Assembly (NCBI GenBank): GCA_014529385.2
Contig: CM043942.1
Span: 5,174,501-5,238,500 of the forward strand
Length of the DNA: 64,000 bases
From: Adiantum capillus-veneris
Taxonomy: Eukaryota > Streptophyta > Polypodiopsida > Polypodiales > Pteridaceae
Direction of reading: 5' to 3'
In this document: in pieces, positions 20,933-32,651 of the stretch
How positions within the stretch are numbered: the first letter of the stretch is position 1
Layout: the number at the start of each line of letters is the position of its first letter
Notes under the pieces: model-generated
Told to the model about the DNA's origin: nothing
What the model saw: only the letters and a program-made list of their open reading frames with translations
The model's database searches: none
Position numbers and translations under genes: made by a program

Positions 20933-21605
20933 TGTCATAAAAATCTAGGGAAAATTACCAATATACCCCTCCAATTTGTGGAAATTCCCAAAATACCCCT
21001 CAAATTTCAAAAATTCCCAAAGTATCCCCATAATTTGTCAAAAATTCCCAAAATGCCCTTCAAATTTCCCAAAATACCCCCGGTTGTGAGAGTAAATTTC
21101 TCCAAAAAAGTAGCTTTTCATAAGAAGAGTGATTGTCTACCATACAGGATGCTAAAACTAAAACTAAAATTTGAGTTGGTTATGTAGGCTTTGGAGATGA
21201 ATTCCCTCATTATTTTTAGACATAAGTGCCTTTTTTTTGCGAGGTAATGTGCAAAAAATTACATGCTGAGCACTCAAAAACCGATCTCAATTGTCAAACA
21301 AGAATAAAGATTAGAAAATCTTGAAGATCCAATGAAAATAGATACAAGGGTATTTTGGGAATTTTTGAAATTTGGGGGGTATATTGGGAATTTCCACAAA
21401 CTAGAGGGGTATTTTGGTAATTTTCCCTAAAATCCAATATCTAACCAACCCAAACGATTTCTCATATTAAACTGATCATTTAATGTGGGAGAATAAACGA
21501 GAACAAGGGTTAGGATATAGACATGTGCTTATAGATCTATCTCAACACGGGGCCAATGGTAAAGGGGCCCAAATCAGAGATGGTCTATCATAGAGCAAGG
21601 CTAAC
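20933..21605 (+). repeat. Gypsy-C 5' LTR, left part, interrupted by a MITE
   Basis: Bases 20933-20946 and 21429-21605 together match the start of the 3' LTR (34190-34373), up to GAGCAAGGCTAAC. The 482-bp MITE at 20947-21428 separates them. At about 21606 the LTR match stops and LINE-2a sequence begins. Confidence 0.8.
20947..21428. mobile_element. 482-bp TIR element (MITE) in the Gypsy-C LTR
   Basis: The ends are about 81-bp inverted repeats (20947-21027 and 21348-21428), starting AGGGAAAATTACCAATATAC and ending with its near-complement. The flanks carry an imperfect 7-bp repeat, AAAATCT and AAAATCC, consistent with a target duplication. The TIRs are built from reiterated units of the AAATTCCCAAAATACCCC type. 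No protein is encoded, so the element is non-autonomous. The superfamily is uncertain. Confidence 0.75.
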
Positions 21606-21840
21606 TTAAGTATGTGCCTGTAAAGAGGTGAGAGAAGAAGGAAACCTGCGTGCTCGCTGCTGCTAGCACCCCCACCCCTGCACCATCGCTGCCCCCCCCC
21701 CCTCGTTCTCTTTGCTCTCCGCCTCTTTCCCGATGGTTCCCTGCAATTGGCTCTGGCAGTGTTGTTCTTGGACAGTGCTCGGCGTGTTTTGTTACAGAGT
21801 ATTTTCTCCTTCCGCTTCCCCGCCACAGCAATAGACACAG

Positions 21841-23714
21841 ATGGAGGCTCCAGCTCCGCCAAAGAGGGACTCGTCCAAAGCCCCCTCGCCCGACCCCGCT
21901 GAGCCAACCATTCGACTTGCTCTTTCACCGACAGAGCAAGCGAGCCTAGCCGCAGAGGTAGAGCGCTTACAGGCGACTTCTGTCATCTACAAGATTCTCG
22001 GCACCCGACCCAGCAGAGGAGAGCTGCGTGACCTTCTCCAAGTCAGCCTTCTCGCAGAGGTGGACGCACAGATACTCGGACGAGGTTACTATCAGATCAA
22101 GTTTGAGACCTCCGAGATGGCGTCCAAGGTCATCCCCATGAGTCCTTTGACCATCCGAGCAGCTCGAGCCCACTTTCGACAGTGGAGACATGGTTTCGAT
22201 CCTACTTCGGATGTTTTGATAGAGGAGGCAGACATCCCCATCTCCGTCTGCTTTCCGGGTTTGCAGAGGGAGTACTTACCACTTTTGTCCATGATAGGCT
22301 CAGCCATTGGGACTGTCCTGGAGAGACCTCGCACGGCAGCCTCAGTAGCTGCCAAGGCGGCTGGCATTCCCTCAGTTCGCGTTCTGGTTAGGGACATTCA
22401 CACACTCCCGAAGGTCATTCTTCTGCCTCGAGTGAGTGGGGGTTGGTTTAGACAGAGCGTGGAGTATTCGGGCCTCCCGAACTAGTGCTTCATTTGTCGA
22501 CAGATGGGCCATCTTGCGAAGGCCTGTCCACGGAGGAGGCCTCGACCTACACCAGAGACTCAGCCCAAGCCTGCAAGGGCTGGCCAGTAGCCACAGACAG
22601 AGACACAGCGCACACATGTAAAGCCACCCTCTGAGCCTGGGGCTCCAACGGAGGAGGGATGGCAGCAGGTCCGTGGTCGACGACGGCAGAGGTCACAGCG
22701 ATAGCCTAGCACTCAGAGTGGTCCTCAGGCGCCTACCCAGCAGCAGTGGGTTCCGACGGGGAACCAATTCGGTCCTCTTGAGCAGGATGAGGTCCCTGCT
22801 CCAGCCCCCACCCCAGCTTCACCCTCGACAGCCCCTCCCCCCCCCCCCCCCCCCCCCCCCCCCCCGAGTTCCCCCCCTCCTCATCATCCTCCCCCCCGCC
22901 TCCTGCTCCCACCGCCTCTTCCCCCAGCCCCTCTACCTCTGCCACTCCCCCTCGCCCCTCTTCTCCACCTCTTCCCCCTGCTCCTACTCCTCCCCCTCCC
23001 GCTCCAGTTCCACAGTCGACCCAAAGGGTAGGGCCTTCTCCGACTGCTAGGAGATCTCTTGGCAGCGCCTTTGCCACGAGTCGCTTGGCGAGAGAGGGAC
23101 AGCCTTTCTTGCGACCCCCTCTACAGGTACAAATGTCTCCCCTTGCAGCTATCCCTCGTGGTCTGACGAGCATCGACATCCGGCCCCGATAGGACTTCTT
23201 CGACTACGACTTTACTCGTTTTCTCGGCGACCCCTCAGCAAACCATGAGGCAGCCTGCTTCAGGATTCATGTTCTACTCCTTGCAGCTAGGGGGACAGAG
23301 GCCTTGGACTCAGCGGTTGGCTTCTCCTTTCCCCTTTGCGCCAGGGACCAGACTGAGTGGACTCTCGACACAGTGTTGGGATGGTTGCACACACAGGTCC
23401 TAGAGTTCTCTCACTACATGGGAGAACTAGGAGTTACAGACATGCTTCAGACTTTGTGGCCATTGGCCAAGTTTGCGGTGACACCTCCAGATACAGCAGG
23501 ATGTAGACACATTGTGGTTTACTTCTTTGCCGATACACAGTGCTTGCCATGCTATGTACACATTCATGAGGACTCCTGGACAGAGGAGGTTGCTTTACGT
23601 ACGTCGCACTCTGCTTGGGCTTGGGCCAGGCACTCGTTGCAGTCACGCCTATCTAGAGGACGCTCGGATGCGGATTACTCCCCATCCAAGCCAGCCTCGA
23701 AGATAGCCCGTTGA
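21841..23714 (+). pseudogene. LINE-2a ORF1: gag-like protein with CCHC knuckle, broken
   Basis: ORF1 is an RNA-binding gag-like protein. The N-terminal domain (about 21900-22450; GYYQIKFETSEMASKVIPMS, FRQWRHGFDP) resembles the domain that precedes zinc knuckles in plant LINEs. A TAG at 22483-22485 replaces the Gln codon seen in LINE-2b. The knuckle CFICRQMGHLAKAC follows at once in the same frame. A proline-rich middle with a 29-base C run (22837-22865) is out of frame. A conserved C-terminal block (DFFDYDFTRFLGD, RIHVLLLAARGTEALD, YFFADTQCLPCYVHIHEDSW) ends at 23714. LINE-2b has Trp at the TAG codon before DFFDY. ORF2 starts 35 bp downstream in another frame. Confidence 0.8.
22837..22865 (+). 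repeat. Poly(C) run in the proline-rich part of LINE-2a ORF1
   Basis: Twenty-nine C residues in a row, encoding prolines in all frames. This is a likely source of frameshifts and length errors. Confidence 0.9.
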
Positions 23715-23749
23715 GCTGCTGCGACAGCATCTGTTCTCTCTCGCTCCCC

Positions 23750-26700
23750 ATGAGTATCGTCTCATGGAACGTGCAGGGACTTGGTGGGCCCCAGTTTCAG
23801 CGTCAGCGGGGGCCGACTGTGTCAGGAGCTTCAGCGCTGCCTTGTGGGAGGAGAGATTGATCTCCTTATGCTTCAGGAGCACCATCTGTGTGAGAGCCGC
23901 ATTAGACGTTGTGGTCAGCTCTTGCGTGGACGATATGATACTTTTTGGTCAGCTGCTTTTGGACTTGGAGGCATCCAGGGTGGGGTATGTATGACTATTG
24001 CGAATTCTTTGCAGCAGGCCATTGTGGGCAGAGGGATTATTGTGCTAGGCAAGGCTTAGTGGATTACTATGCAGGTTCAGGGTTGCCTTGTGGGCTTCCT
24101 GAACATCTATGCGCCCAATGTGGCGAGTGCTCGAGCAGAGTTTTGGTCACAGATAGTTGAGTCTCTGCCGCAGGCAGAACACTGGTGCATAGGGGGGGAC
24201 TTCAACATGTTGGAGGAGCCTTCTGACAGGATTGGTGGTAGCCATGCTACTGTGCATGGAGTTGAGCTGGCAGCTTGGGAGAGGTTTTGTACGACTCTGA
24301 GGGTCTCCGATGTTTGGCAACACTCTAGTTTTGTGAGGCCCCCAGAAAGCCTTGCCTTCTCTCATTCGGGCCGCAGAGTGGGAGGAGTGAATCTATCGCG
24401 GATAGATCGCTTCTACACTAGTGACCATTTCAGTGACTTGGGAGGGACAATTGGCATTCTAGCAGGGACTTCCTTCTCGGACCATGCACCAGTGATCCTC
24501 ATAGTGGCAGACAGGCAGAGGAGAGGGAGCACGATGCTTCACATCCCAAAGAGGGTCTTGCTGGACTCTGCACTCAGAGAGCGAGTAGAGGCTCTTTGGA
24601 CAGAGAGCTTGGACAGGCAGGATTCTCCTGCTGACAGAGTGGCCTCAGGACTAGCTCAGATTAGTCGTTTCTTTCTCAAGGAGTCTTTGGCTCACCGGGC
24701 TGCAGCGAGAGAGGAGGAGCAGCGTCTCAGACGGGCATTGCTTCGTTGCAGAGGATGCAGGAGCAGCATCCAGACAGTCCTTGGTTAGAGGAGCAGCTAC
24801 AGCAGGCTCGCCAGGAGCTTGTTAGCACAGAGAAGCAGCAACATGAGTTTGCTTTCCATCGACAGGCATCTCAGTGGACACATGTGGGCGACAGAGTGAC
24901 TGGTACTTTCTTCGAGGCAGTGGGACCTCGGCATTCGCATGTCAAGGTCAGTCAGTTGAGGAGGCCCGACGGGTCAGTTGCTTCTGAGCCCGAGGATATG
25001 CGTGCAGTTGCTACTGACTTTTACCGTGAGTTACTGTTTGCAGAGCGTCAAGATGCATGCAGGGAGCAGGTGTGGGCACAGATGCCTTGCCTTGTGACTG
25101 AGGAGATGCGTCAGAGGCTTGAGCTGCCACTTCAGCTTGAGAAGTTGCACACGGCTCTTAGGGCCCTCCCCCGTGGTAGCTCTCCAGGTGAGGATGGGTT
25201 GACTCCCAGTTTTTTCTTGGAGTACTGGGACTTGCTTGGCCCAGATCTCTGTAGTGCTTTTCAGTACATTTTGCACACAGGAGTGATACCTGACAGCATG
25301 AGTGAGGGCTTGATCTACCTCATTCCCAAGGAGGGTGGCTCCTTGGATGAGATTCGACAGTGGCGCCCCATCACCATCCTCAACTCAGCCTAAAAAATTC
25401 TTGCCAAGGCTCTGAGTTTGAGGATCCAGCCACTTCTAGAGAGGCTTATACATGGGACTCAGATAGGTTTTGTCAAGGAATGCAGTATCCTTCACAACAT
25501 CTTTACTTTTTGGGAGGCTTTTGCCCTAGCGCGGCTCCGTGGTGAGGACCTGGTGATTCTTCTTCTCGATTTTGAGAAGGCATACGACAGAGTTGACTAG
25601 GACTTTCTAGAGGGCACTCTACGTAGGATGGGCTTCTTAGATGCTTGGATCAGAGGGGTGTTAGCTTTGTACAGACAGACTCACAGTCAGGTACTTTTGG
25701 CAGGAGGTAGAGGTGATCGCTTCATGCTCACACGTTCTTTCAGACAGGACTGTCCTCTTGCCCCCTTCCTCTTTCTGTTCTATGCGGAGGCGATGAGTAG
25801 GTTTTTGGTGTCGCAGCATGTTGGTCTACGAGGCTTAGCACTCCCTATTCGGGGAGATGAGCTACTGGACCAACGACTCAGCCTTGTACTTAGATGGCCA
25901 GGAGGCCAACCTTCACAGGTGTGAGCAGGCTCTGGAGACCTTCTGTTGTGCATCGGGCGCACTGATCAACTGGAGAAAGACAGTGGCTTTCTCGGTTGGT
26001 AGTGCTCCTGTGCCCGATTGGATGCCAGGAGAGGGTTTTAGGTGGATTCCCCCAGGGACTGCAGTTCGGTACTTGGGCTGTCAGGTTCGTTTGGACTTAT
26101 CTTCCAAGCAGCAGATTGCTCCCCTCCTCCTGTCTATCAAGAGAAGGTTGTTACACTGGAGCTCAGCACGACTTTCTTTGGCTGGCAGAGTAGTAGTGGC
26201 CAACCAAGTGTTGTTGGCGACTATATGGTACATCACTTCTTGCTGGATCTTCTCGAGTTCTTGTATCAGCCAGGTAGAGAGGCTGATCAGGAACTTCCTT
26301 TGGTCAGGACGTGACACTCAGATAGCCCGAGCCAAAGTGGCTTGGCAGGTCATCACTCTTCCTTGTTCACAGGGAGGGCTTGGGATCATTGACCCAACAC
26401 AGTAGAGCAGAACCCTTCTTGGGAAGTTCATAGTCAGAGGACTTCTTCCAGATGAGGAGCCATGGAAGGAGTTGTTGCTACAGCGGCTTCGTGCTAGGGT
26501 GCCTCAGGCTGGAGGCCCCTAGCGACCTTCGACCTTCGACCAGATGGATCTTCACAGAGATGTGCAGAGTTGGTTTGAGCAGGAGACTAGAGGACCGCTT
26601 CGCTGTGAGTTTGCTTCGATCTTGGGAGCTCATGCGGCGAGGCCTGGAGCAGCGACAGCCGACTTGCACGGAGGAGCGCCTACGGCAGCCCCTTGTTTGA

Positions 26701-27710
26701 AACCCCATGGTTAGCACTCAGAGAGGCCACTTAGTTGGTAGTCGGCCTCATGTTTCCTGGGGACCCATGGCAACGGGTCCAACGCGCTCTTGGTGCAGAG
26801 CATGTGCCAAGACATCTCAGAGGCAGTTCTAGCTGAGTGGCTCACACCTCTCGAGCCAGTAGCACCCGGGTGGATGGGAGCCTTCATACGACTGGAGGTT
26901 CTCATCTCAATCCGCGCCTGCTCAGAGACTGTTCCATCCCTTTTCTTCGAGCTACAGGGTGAGGGACGCTTACAGCGAGTTGCAGTAGAGGCCCCGCAGG
27001 TGGCAGAGTGCTGTTTTCAGAGGATCCGAGTGGTGGGCATCTGTGGGAGGACTTGTGTCATCGATCCTGACCCAGCAACTCTTGAGACTAGACACTAGAT
27101 GCTGTGGGCTTGGGAGTGCTGTCCACTGGCACGAGTACAGTGGGATCTTGGTGAGTGGCTTTTTGGAGGGACCCTTTCCCTTCTCCAAACCACCCAGGTG
27201 TCCCGTTCTTTCAGTACACTGTTCGACTCGGGCGTCATATACTAGCAACACAGAGAGAGAGAGAGAGAGGCCCGCCCCCCTGCTGCAGCACCTCATTGGC
27301 AGGAGGAGGGTCTCACAGATGAGTTCTTGGCAACCTTCTGGGAGAGGTTGTGGGACTCCAGACAGCCGAGGCAAGTCACCTTGTTTCAGTGGCTGGTCGC
27401 ACACAGAGCTACAGCAGTTGGGAGCTAGCTAGTGCATAGTGGTCTCTCGGCCGCATCTGCAACTTGTGACCATCTTGTGGAGAGTCAGCGTCACTGTCTT
27501 TGGGATTGTCCTTTGGCACAACAGGTGTGGCTTGGAGTTCTTCGGCTGATGCCTGCTCTTTCCACGGCTCGATAGTACACTTGGGGAGCAGCGGCTTGGT
27601 CCACCCTCACGGGCCCGGCACTTCAGTTTGAGCTATCTTCCACCAGCAGGTTGATAGTGATGCAAGAGGGGCGACCTATACTCCAGCCTGCCACAAAGCT
27701 TACTCCACAG
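23750..27710 (+). pseudogene. LINE-2a ORF2: endonuclease and RT, decayed
   Basis: ORF2 starts ATG at 23750 (MSIVSWNVQGLGG) and frameshifts within about 30 codons into the frame carrying EIDLLMLQEHHL, WCIGGDFNMLEEPSD, RIDRFYTSDHF and SDHAPVILIV of the APE endonuclease. RT follows from about 25100 (SSPGEDGLTPSFF, LIPKEGGSLDEIRQWRPI, LLDFEKAYDRVD then TAG for Trp, FRQDCPLAPFLF). The catalytic (Y/F)ADD box reads TND before SALYLDG near 25870, so the first catalytic Asp is Asn. The C-terminal region (26700-27700) aligns with LINE-2c but is riddled with stops. Confidence 0.82.
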
Positions 27711-27767
27711 GAATGTGTACATAGCATGGCAAGCACTGGGCCGGGTTTCCATCTTAAGCACACCCCT

Positions 27768-28822
27768 CAAGCCCAAGTTCAGTGAATTAAGGTGTGAAAA
27801 AGGTCAATGCCAATCCCTACAAAGAGGGAGCGAGCCCTACATGAGGCGGGATGAGAGAGAATACACACACTCACACAAGGCATGCCTAGTACAAAGAAGT
27901 GCTTGAAGCCTATTGGTTGGCCACCCAAAGGATTTAATTAATTGTCTTTGCATTTATCAAGTCCTCTCTCTCAAAGGGGAAAGGGGGAAACTTGTCCCAA
28001 GGTACCCTTGTTGCTTGTAATGCCTCTTGCTTGTGATTGGCTAGGTTTGGAGTGGTCCAATGAGCTTCAAGCATGAGCTACAAAGGGGAGGTTCGGCCAA
28101 AGCAAGCCAGGGGGTTGCTTAGGGGGTATATTGTCCCACACACACTCACACACACTCTCATTATGCATTGTGCAAAGTGCAAGAGCTCTCTCTCCTTCTC
28201 CAAGCAAGTAGAGATTGAGAGCCTACACCAACACTCTTGGCTATGGAGTGCAAATCCAACCAAGAGCCATGCTTCAATGCTTAAGCTTGCCATCTTCATT
28301 ACTATGCTATTATGTATGCTAGCATGAAGAGTTATGATAAGTGAGGAACTAATTCTTTCTCCTATGTAATGTTTCTTCTTCCTCTTCCCTACCCTCATTC
28401 CCTGCTAGCTCTCTCCACCTTTGAAGGTGTTTCAGGTCTTGGAACTGAGGCTTGGGATAGTTAAAGCTTTCTTCAAAGTTTATGTTATGCTTGTGATGCA
28501 TGAAGCTTTCCATCTTCATTGCATCACCTAGGTCACAAGGAACACAAAGATTGTATTGTAACAAGTCTCTCTTAATGGGAGAAATCATAATACAAATGCC
28601 CATTGGAGGGGGGACCGGCTCCACATAAATCCGGTCCTCAACTGTTGTCATGTTCTCTAAATTCTCTCTCTTGCAAAAGTATTGTTCATACCAAGTTAAC
28701 TAATTGCGATGTTTATGTTGCTATCTTCAATTATGTTCACCCGCTATGCTCACAAAGTAATTTCTCAAAAGTACTCTCATTAATTTCCGCTACTCTCGAG
28801 TTAATAGGCCAATTCCATTACA
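27768..28822 (+). repeat. Gypsy-C 5' LTR, right part
   Basis: This aligns with 34687-35788 of the 3' LTR, starting at CAAGCCCAAGTT and ending TAGGCCAATTCCATTACA. The two differ by about 8 substitutions in one 120-bp stretch compared by eye near the right end, which implies an old insertion. It also lacks a roughly 60-bp segment present in the 3' LTR (near 34820-34910). Confidence 0.82.
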
Positions 28823-29236
28823 TTGATATGAAAGCATTTGGTTTCTCTTTTCTTGCTTAAGAAGAGAGGTCCTTAAGTAGCCTATAAATGATTGATGTTG
28901 TTAATTATATTAGGGTAAGTGGAACTAGGATCTATTATCGGTTTTGTTGAGCCCACTATGTGAGATATGATGCACACCTTGGGAGCATTGGACTTAATAA
29001 TGGAGTCATTTTGGACTTGCCTACGGCTTTACCATTATTGAGCCATAAGAAGTCCGAAAAGAGCTAGCCCTCGGCAACTCTGCTATGTTAGACCTACTCC
29101 ACTACTCTCTATAATTAACCACTTCGAGCCATGGGTGTAGATACTTAAGAGCCGATTTTCAAAGGCTAAGAGGAGTGGCAACTAAGGTTTTGAATTGCCA
29201 AAGCATACACTACGTACACACATTAATTTTGTTAAC
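28823..29236 (+). other. Gypsy-C primer-binding site and leader
   Basis: Directly after the LTR, TTGATATGAAAGC (28823-28835) resembles the TTGGTATCAGAGC primer site complementary to initiator methionine tRNA, with three mismatches. The rest is an untranslated leader with no open frame. Confidence 0.5.
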
Positions 29237-30560
29237 ATGACTGACAATTATCAAGAGAGTAGAATGAACATTGATAGCTTTGATTTTTCACATGAAGGTG
29301 CTAATGATGATGCTCCCATGTTCGTGAATTATCTCGTTACTAGGTTGCAGCAAGCTATGGGCAACCCTGCTTTGCAAGCCGAAGTTACACAACAACTTCG
29401 CGCTTATGGGATTTCCCTTCCTCTCCAAGAGGAGAGAGAGCTTAGGAGGCCTCTTGAAGAGACCCCCAAAAGAAGACTCTCTCCTATACGAGAGGAGGAA
29501 TCCAAAGAGCAAGAAATCAATCAAACTTTAAGTTCCTCTGAAGATGTGGTTCCACGAAGACGGCGGTCTAGACGATCGGCCACTCCTCCCAAGAGGAAAA
29601 GATCAACACATAGTCCTCCTCGTCATTCCGAAAGGGAAGAGAGGAAACAAAGGAAGAAAAGGGCTAGGAAGAGGTCACCCTCTTCTCCTTCTTCTTCACC
29701 TTCCTCCTCTTCCGACGAAAGCTATGGCTATTCTCCAAGAGAATACAAGAGGGGAGGACATCGCAAATCATACCCTGCATGGCGAAGGTCACAAAAGCTA
29801 AAGAAGTTCAAGGGGGGAGGAAAGAGTATCTCTTTTCTCACCTATGATGGCACCTTTGGTGCTACTGACAAAGTGTTGGCCATCATCCAGCAATTTGATG
29901 CAGTCTTTGGAGACGAGGGCTTCACGGAGTCCTCGAAGATACACCATGTAGCTATGCACTACCAAAAATCAGCTCGTCAATGGTGGGCTAGCCTTGGTGG
30001 CAACGGCGAAGCCCCAAAGACATGAAAAACTCTACAAGTTTCCATCATGAAGCAATTCTTTGCAAGCGATGCAAAGGACAAAGTGCTTACCGAATGGCGT
30101 AGCTTGAAGCTTCTCTCTCATGAGTCTATCCACAAGTATGTAGACAAGTTTTGGGATTTACATCTCAAAGCTACTGTCTTTCAAAAGATAGACTTGCCGA
30201 GCAAAGGCAGCAATTCTGTGTGGGATTACTTGAGGAGATGGCGGAATACATCAACTCTCAACGGCCTGGTTCTATTAGCAAAGTAATCCATCACACCATG
30301 GTTGCTTCACGCATCAATTTCCATCAAGGGGCTAGACGGAATGTCAAGCCCATGGAAAACAAAGCCAAATATGATGCAAAGGGAAAAACCAATGCTCAAA
30401 ATTCTTCCTAAGGCACTTCCAACAACAACAACAACAATCGGTCAGGAGAGAACGGATTTTACAAACGCAAAAACAAACTCTCTCCCGAAGAGCTTGAAGC
30501 TTATCGCAAGGACCATAAGTGTTTCAAGTGTGGGGAGCAAGGACATATCAACCGAGTTGG
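29237..30560 (+). pseudogene. Gypsy-C gag, with stop, frameshift and broken zinc knuckle
   Basis: Gag starts ATG at 29237 (MTDNYQESRMNIDSFDFSHE). A basic, Arg/Ser-rich stretch lies at about 29530-29800. The capsid-like part reads AIIQQFDAVFGDEGFTESSK and ARQWWASLGG. TGA at 30023-30025 probably replaces a Trp codon, since the same frame continues with LQVSIMKQFF. A frameshift near 30200-30230 leads to EEMAEYINSQRPGSISK and to the knuckle CFKCGEQGHINRV, where the last Cys is missing. The sequence then jumps to the middle of the protease. Confidence 0.82.
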
Positions 30561-31790
30561 CCACCAAGTTGGGCATTCAAGCTTTCGAGATAGGAGATAT
30601 GGTAATGGCTGACACAGCTTTCAAGGGACAACAAGCCTCCGTTACTCCCTTGATTGGAAAGTTGAGGCTTCATGTCCAAAGCTTTGTCGACAAAGAAGAC
30701 TTTTTCATCTCTCCTCTCCAACATGAGGATGCTATCCTAGGGGCGCCATGGTTTGATCTCATGGCTGCCAATATGAAATTCCCTGAAAGGATAATTTACT
30801 TTACCTACAGGGGATAGAACATGTATATAGATGCTAGTGATTGTGGTTGCACTATTCCACTTGTAAATCTTCCTGCTTTTGATAAGTCAATGAAGAGCTT
30901 AGCTTCTACGTACATGATTTGTGTCAAAGAGTCTCTAAAAGATCCTAATGTTTCATCAAATGTAAATGGTAGGAATCAAGAAGAGTTAGACTTGTCTAAT
31001 TTTCTAAAAGGATTCCAAGATGTGTTCATCGATGATATCCCTATGGACTTACCTCCAAAACGAGGAGATGATGACCATCGCATTGAGCTCCTTCCAAGAA
31101 GCTCACCGCCTAGCAAGCCTCCTTATCGAGTCTCACAAGCTCAACAAGAGGAGATCATGAGACAAGTACAGGAATTGGTAGACAAAGGGATGGTGAGGCC
31201 TAGTTCCTCTCCCTTTTGTTCTCCAGTCCTTTTAGTGCAAAAGAAAGATGATACATACCGTATGTGTATGGACGATCGAGCACTAAACCATATCACTATC
31301 AAAAACAGATTTCCCGTGCTTCGGGTAGAAGATCTGTTTGATAAGCTACAAGGCTCTACCTACTTCAATAGGATTGACATTAAAAGTAGCTATCATCAAA
31401 TAAGGATAGTGGATAAAGATATTCTAAAGACCGCGTTTTGCACAACGTTTGGTCTTTATGAATATCTAGTCATGCCTTTTGGATTTACTAATGCACCAGC
31501 TACGTTCAATCGTCTAATGGAGAAAATTTTTAGACCTTACCGCAAATTCACTGGAGTGTTCTTTGATGATATCATCATCTAGTCCAAGTCTTTGGAGGAA
31601 CGTAAGCGACATCTCCAAGTGATTTTTCAAGCATTGAGGGGGATCAAGCTTTTTCTCAAGCAAAAGAAAAGCGAATTTTTCCTTCAAGAGATTCAATACC
31701 TAGGTCATTTATCTCTCAAGATGGTATCCGTATGAATCCATCAAAGTTAAGAGGTAATAAAAGCATGGCCTAATCCAAGGAATCTACATG
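30561..31790 (+). pseudogene. Gypsy-C pol: protease remnant and reverse transcriptase
   Basis: The frame starts inside the protease (LATKLGIQAFEIGDM, DAILGAPWFDLMAAN), so the catalytic Asp-Ser/Thr-Gly segment is absent. After a TAG at 30815-30817 the frame 30821-31582 carries [92 protein letters not shown] and the catalytic FFDD. TAG at 31580-31582 replaces the Tyr usually found after FFDDIII. The same frame continues KSLEERKRHLQ, and a frameshift near 31700 follows YLGHL. In this family protease matures the polyprotein and RT copies the RNA. Confidence 0.85.
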
Positions 31791-31810
31791 AGCTAAGAAG
31801 CTTTATTTGT

Positions 31811-32651
31811 ATGTGCGCATACTATAGACGCTTCATAGCAAAATTCTCTCAAATAGCAGGACCACTACACGACTTAACTAAGAAGAACATTAAGTATGTA
31901 TGGACTGCTAAGGAGAAAAATGCTTTTGATAAGCTCAAAGAGAAGCTTACTTCCCAACCAGTCCTCATGCTTCCGGATCTCTCAAAGCCATTTGAGGTCC
32001 AATGTGATACTTGTGGTGATTGCCTTGGAATAGTTTTGCTTCAAGAAAGGCATGCCATAGCATATGAGAGCCGAAGGCTCAATACAAATGAACGAGTCTT
32101 GGGCATTTATGAGAAAGAGCTTTTAGTTGTTCTACATGTCCTAGAGACATGGAAGCACTACCTATTTGAAGACTCCATTTATCCTACAAACCGACCACCA
32201 AAGTCTCAAGTATTTCATGACGCAAACCAAGCTTTCCGACAAACAAATGAGGTGGGCAAATTTTCTTTCGCAACTTAATTTCCATATTGCTCACATTGCA
32301 GGTAAGCACAATCAAGTGGCCAATGCACTTTCACGACGACCAAAAGTTAATGCGGTGTCTATAGCTACTCACAATGATTTATCTTCTATGATAGATGAGT
32401 ATGCTACTAACCCTGACTTTAGAGACATAATGTCAGCCCTTGCTTTGGGGAAGAAAGAGGAACCATTCACCTTGCAAGATGGTTATCTTCTCCACAGCAA
32501 TAGGCTATGTGTTACCCATTCCCTTCGAGAGAAAGTTATGTATGAATCCCATGCTCCTTCCTATGCGGGGCATACAGGAATTCAACCTACTCTTCGAGGA
32601 GTAGAGACGTATTTCTATTGGCCTACCATGAAAGTGGACATACAAGAGTAA
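31811..32651 (+). pseudogene. Gypsy-C RNase H and integrase H2C2 finger
   Basis: The frame 31811-32278 encodes the connection region (YYRRFIAKFSQIAGPLHDL) and the start of RNase H (FEVQCDTCGDCLGIVLLQE, YEKELLVVLHVLETWKHYL). A frameshift near 32170 moves to the frame 32166-32651 with DHQSLKYFMTQTKLSDKQM and HIAGKHNQVANALSRR. The integrase N-terminal finger follows: H...H in HAPSYAGHTGIQPTLRG, and CIVC after an in-frame TAA at 32649-32651. Confidence 0.84.

Larger units (their letters stand above)
21606..27718 (+). mobile_element. LINE-2a: plant LINE with CCHC ORF1, inserted in the Gypsy-C LTR
   Basis: This second LINE family has a C-rich 5' UTR (to 21840), ORF1 (21841-23714) and ORF2 (23750 to about 27710). 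It lies between two parts of the Gypsy-C 5' LTR. The 3' end is missing: sequence similarity to LINE-2c stops at about 27715, before the stop codon and poly(A). A stretch of about 30 bp after it (about 27735-27767) resembles the reverse complement of LTR-C sequence near 34451-34485, so a rearrangement removed the 3' end and about 310 bp of LTR. Confidence 0.8.

Noticed and set aside
22733-23179. 148-codon Gly-rich minus-strand frame
   Set aside because: Antisense to the proline-rich part of LINE-2a ORF1 and driven by a poly(C) run.
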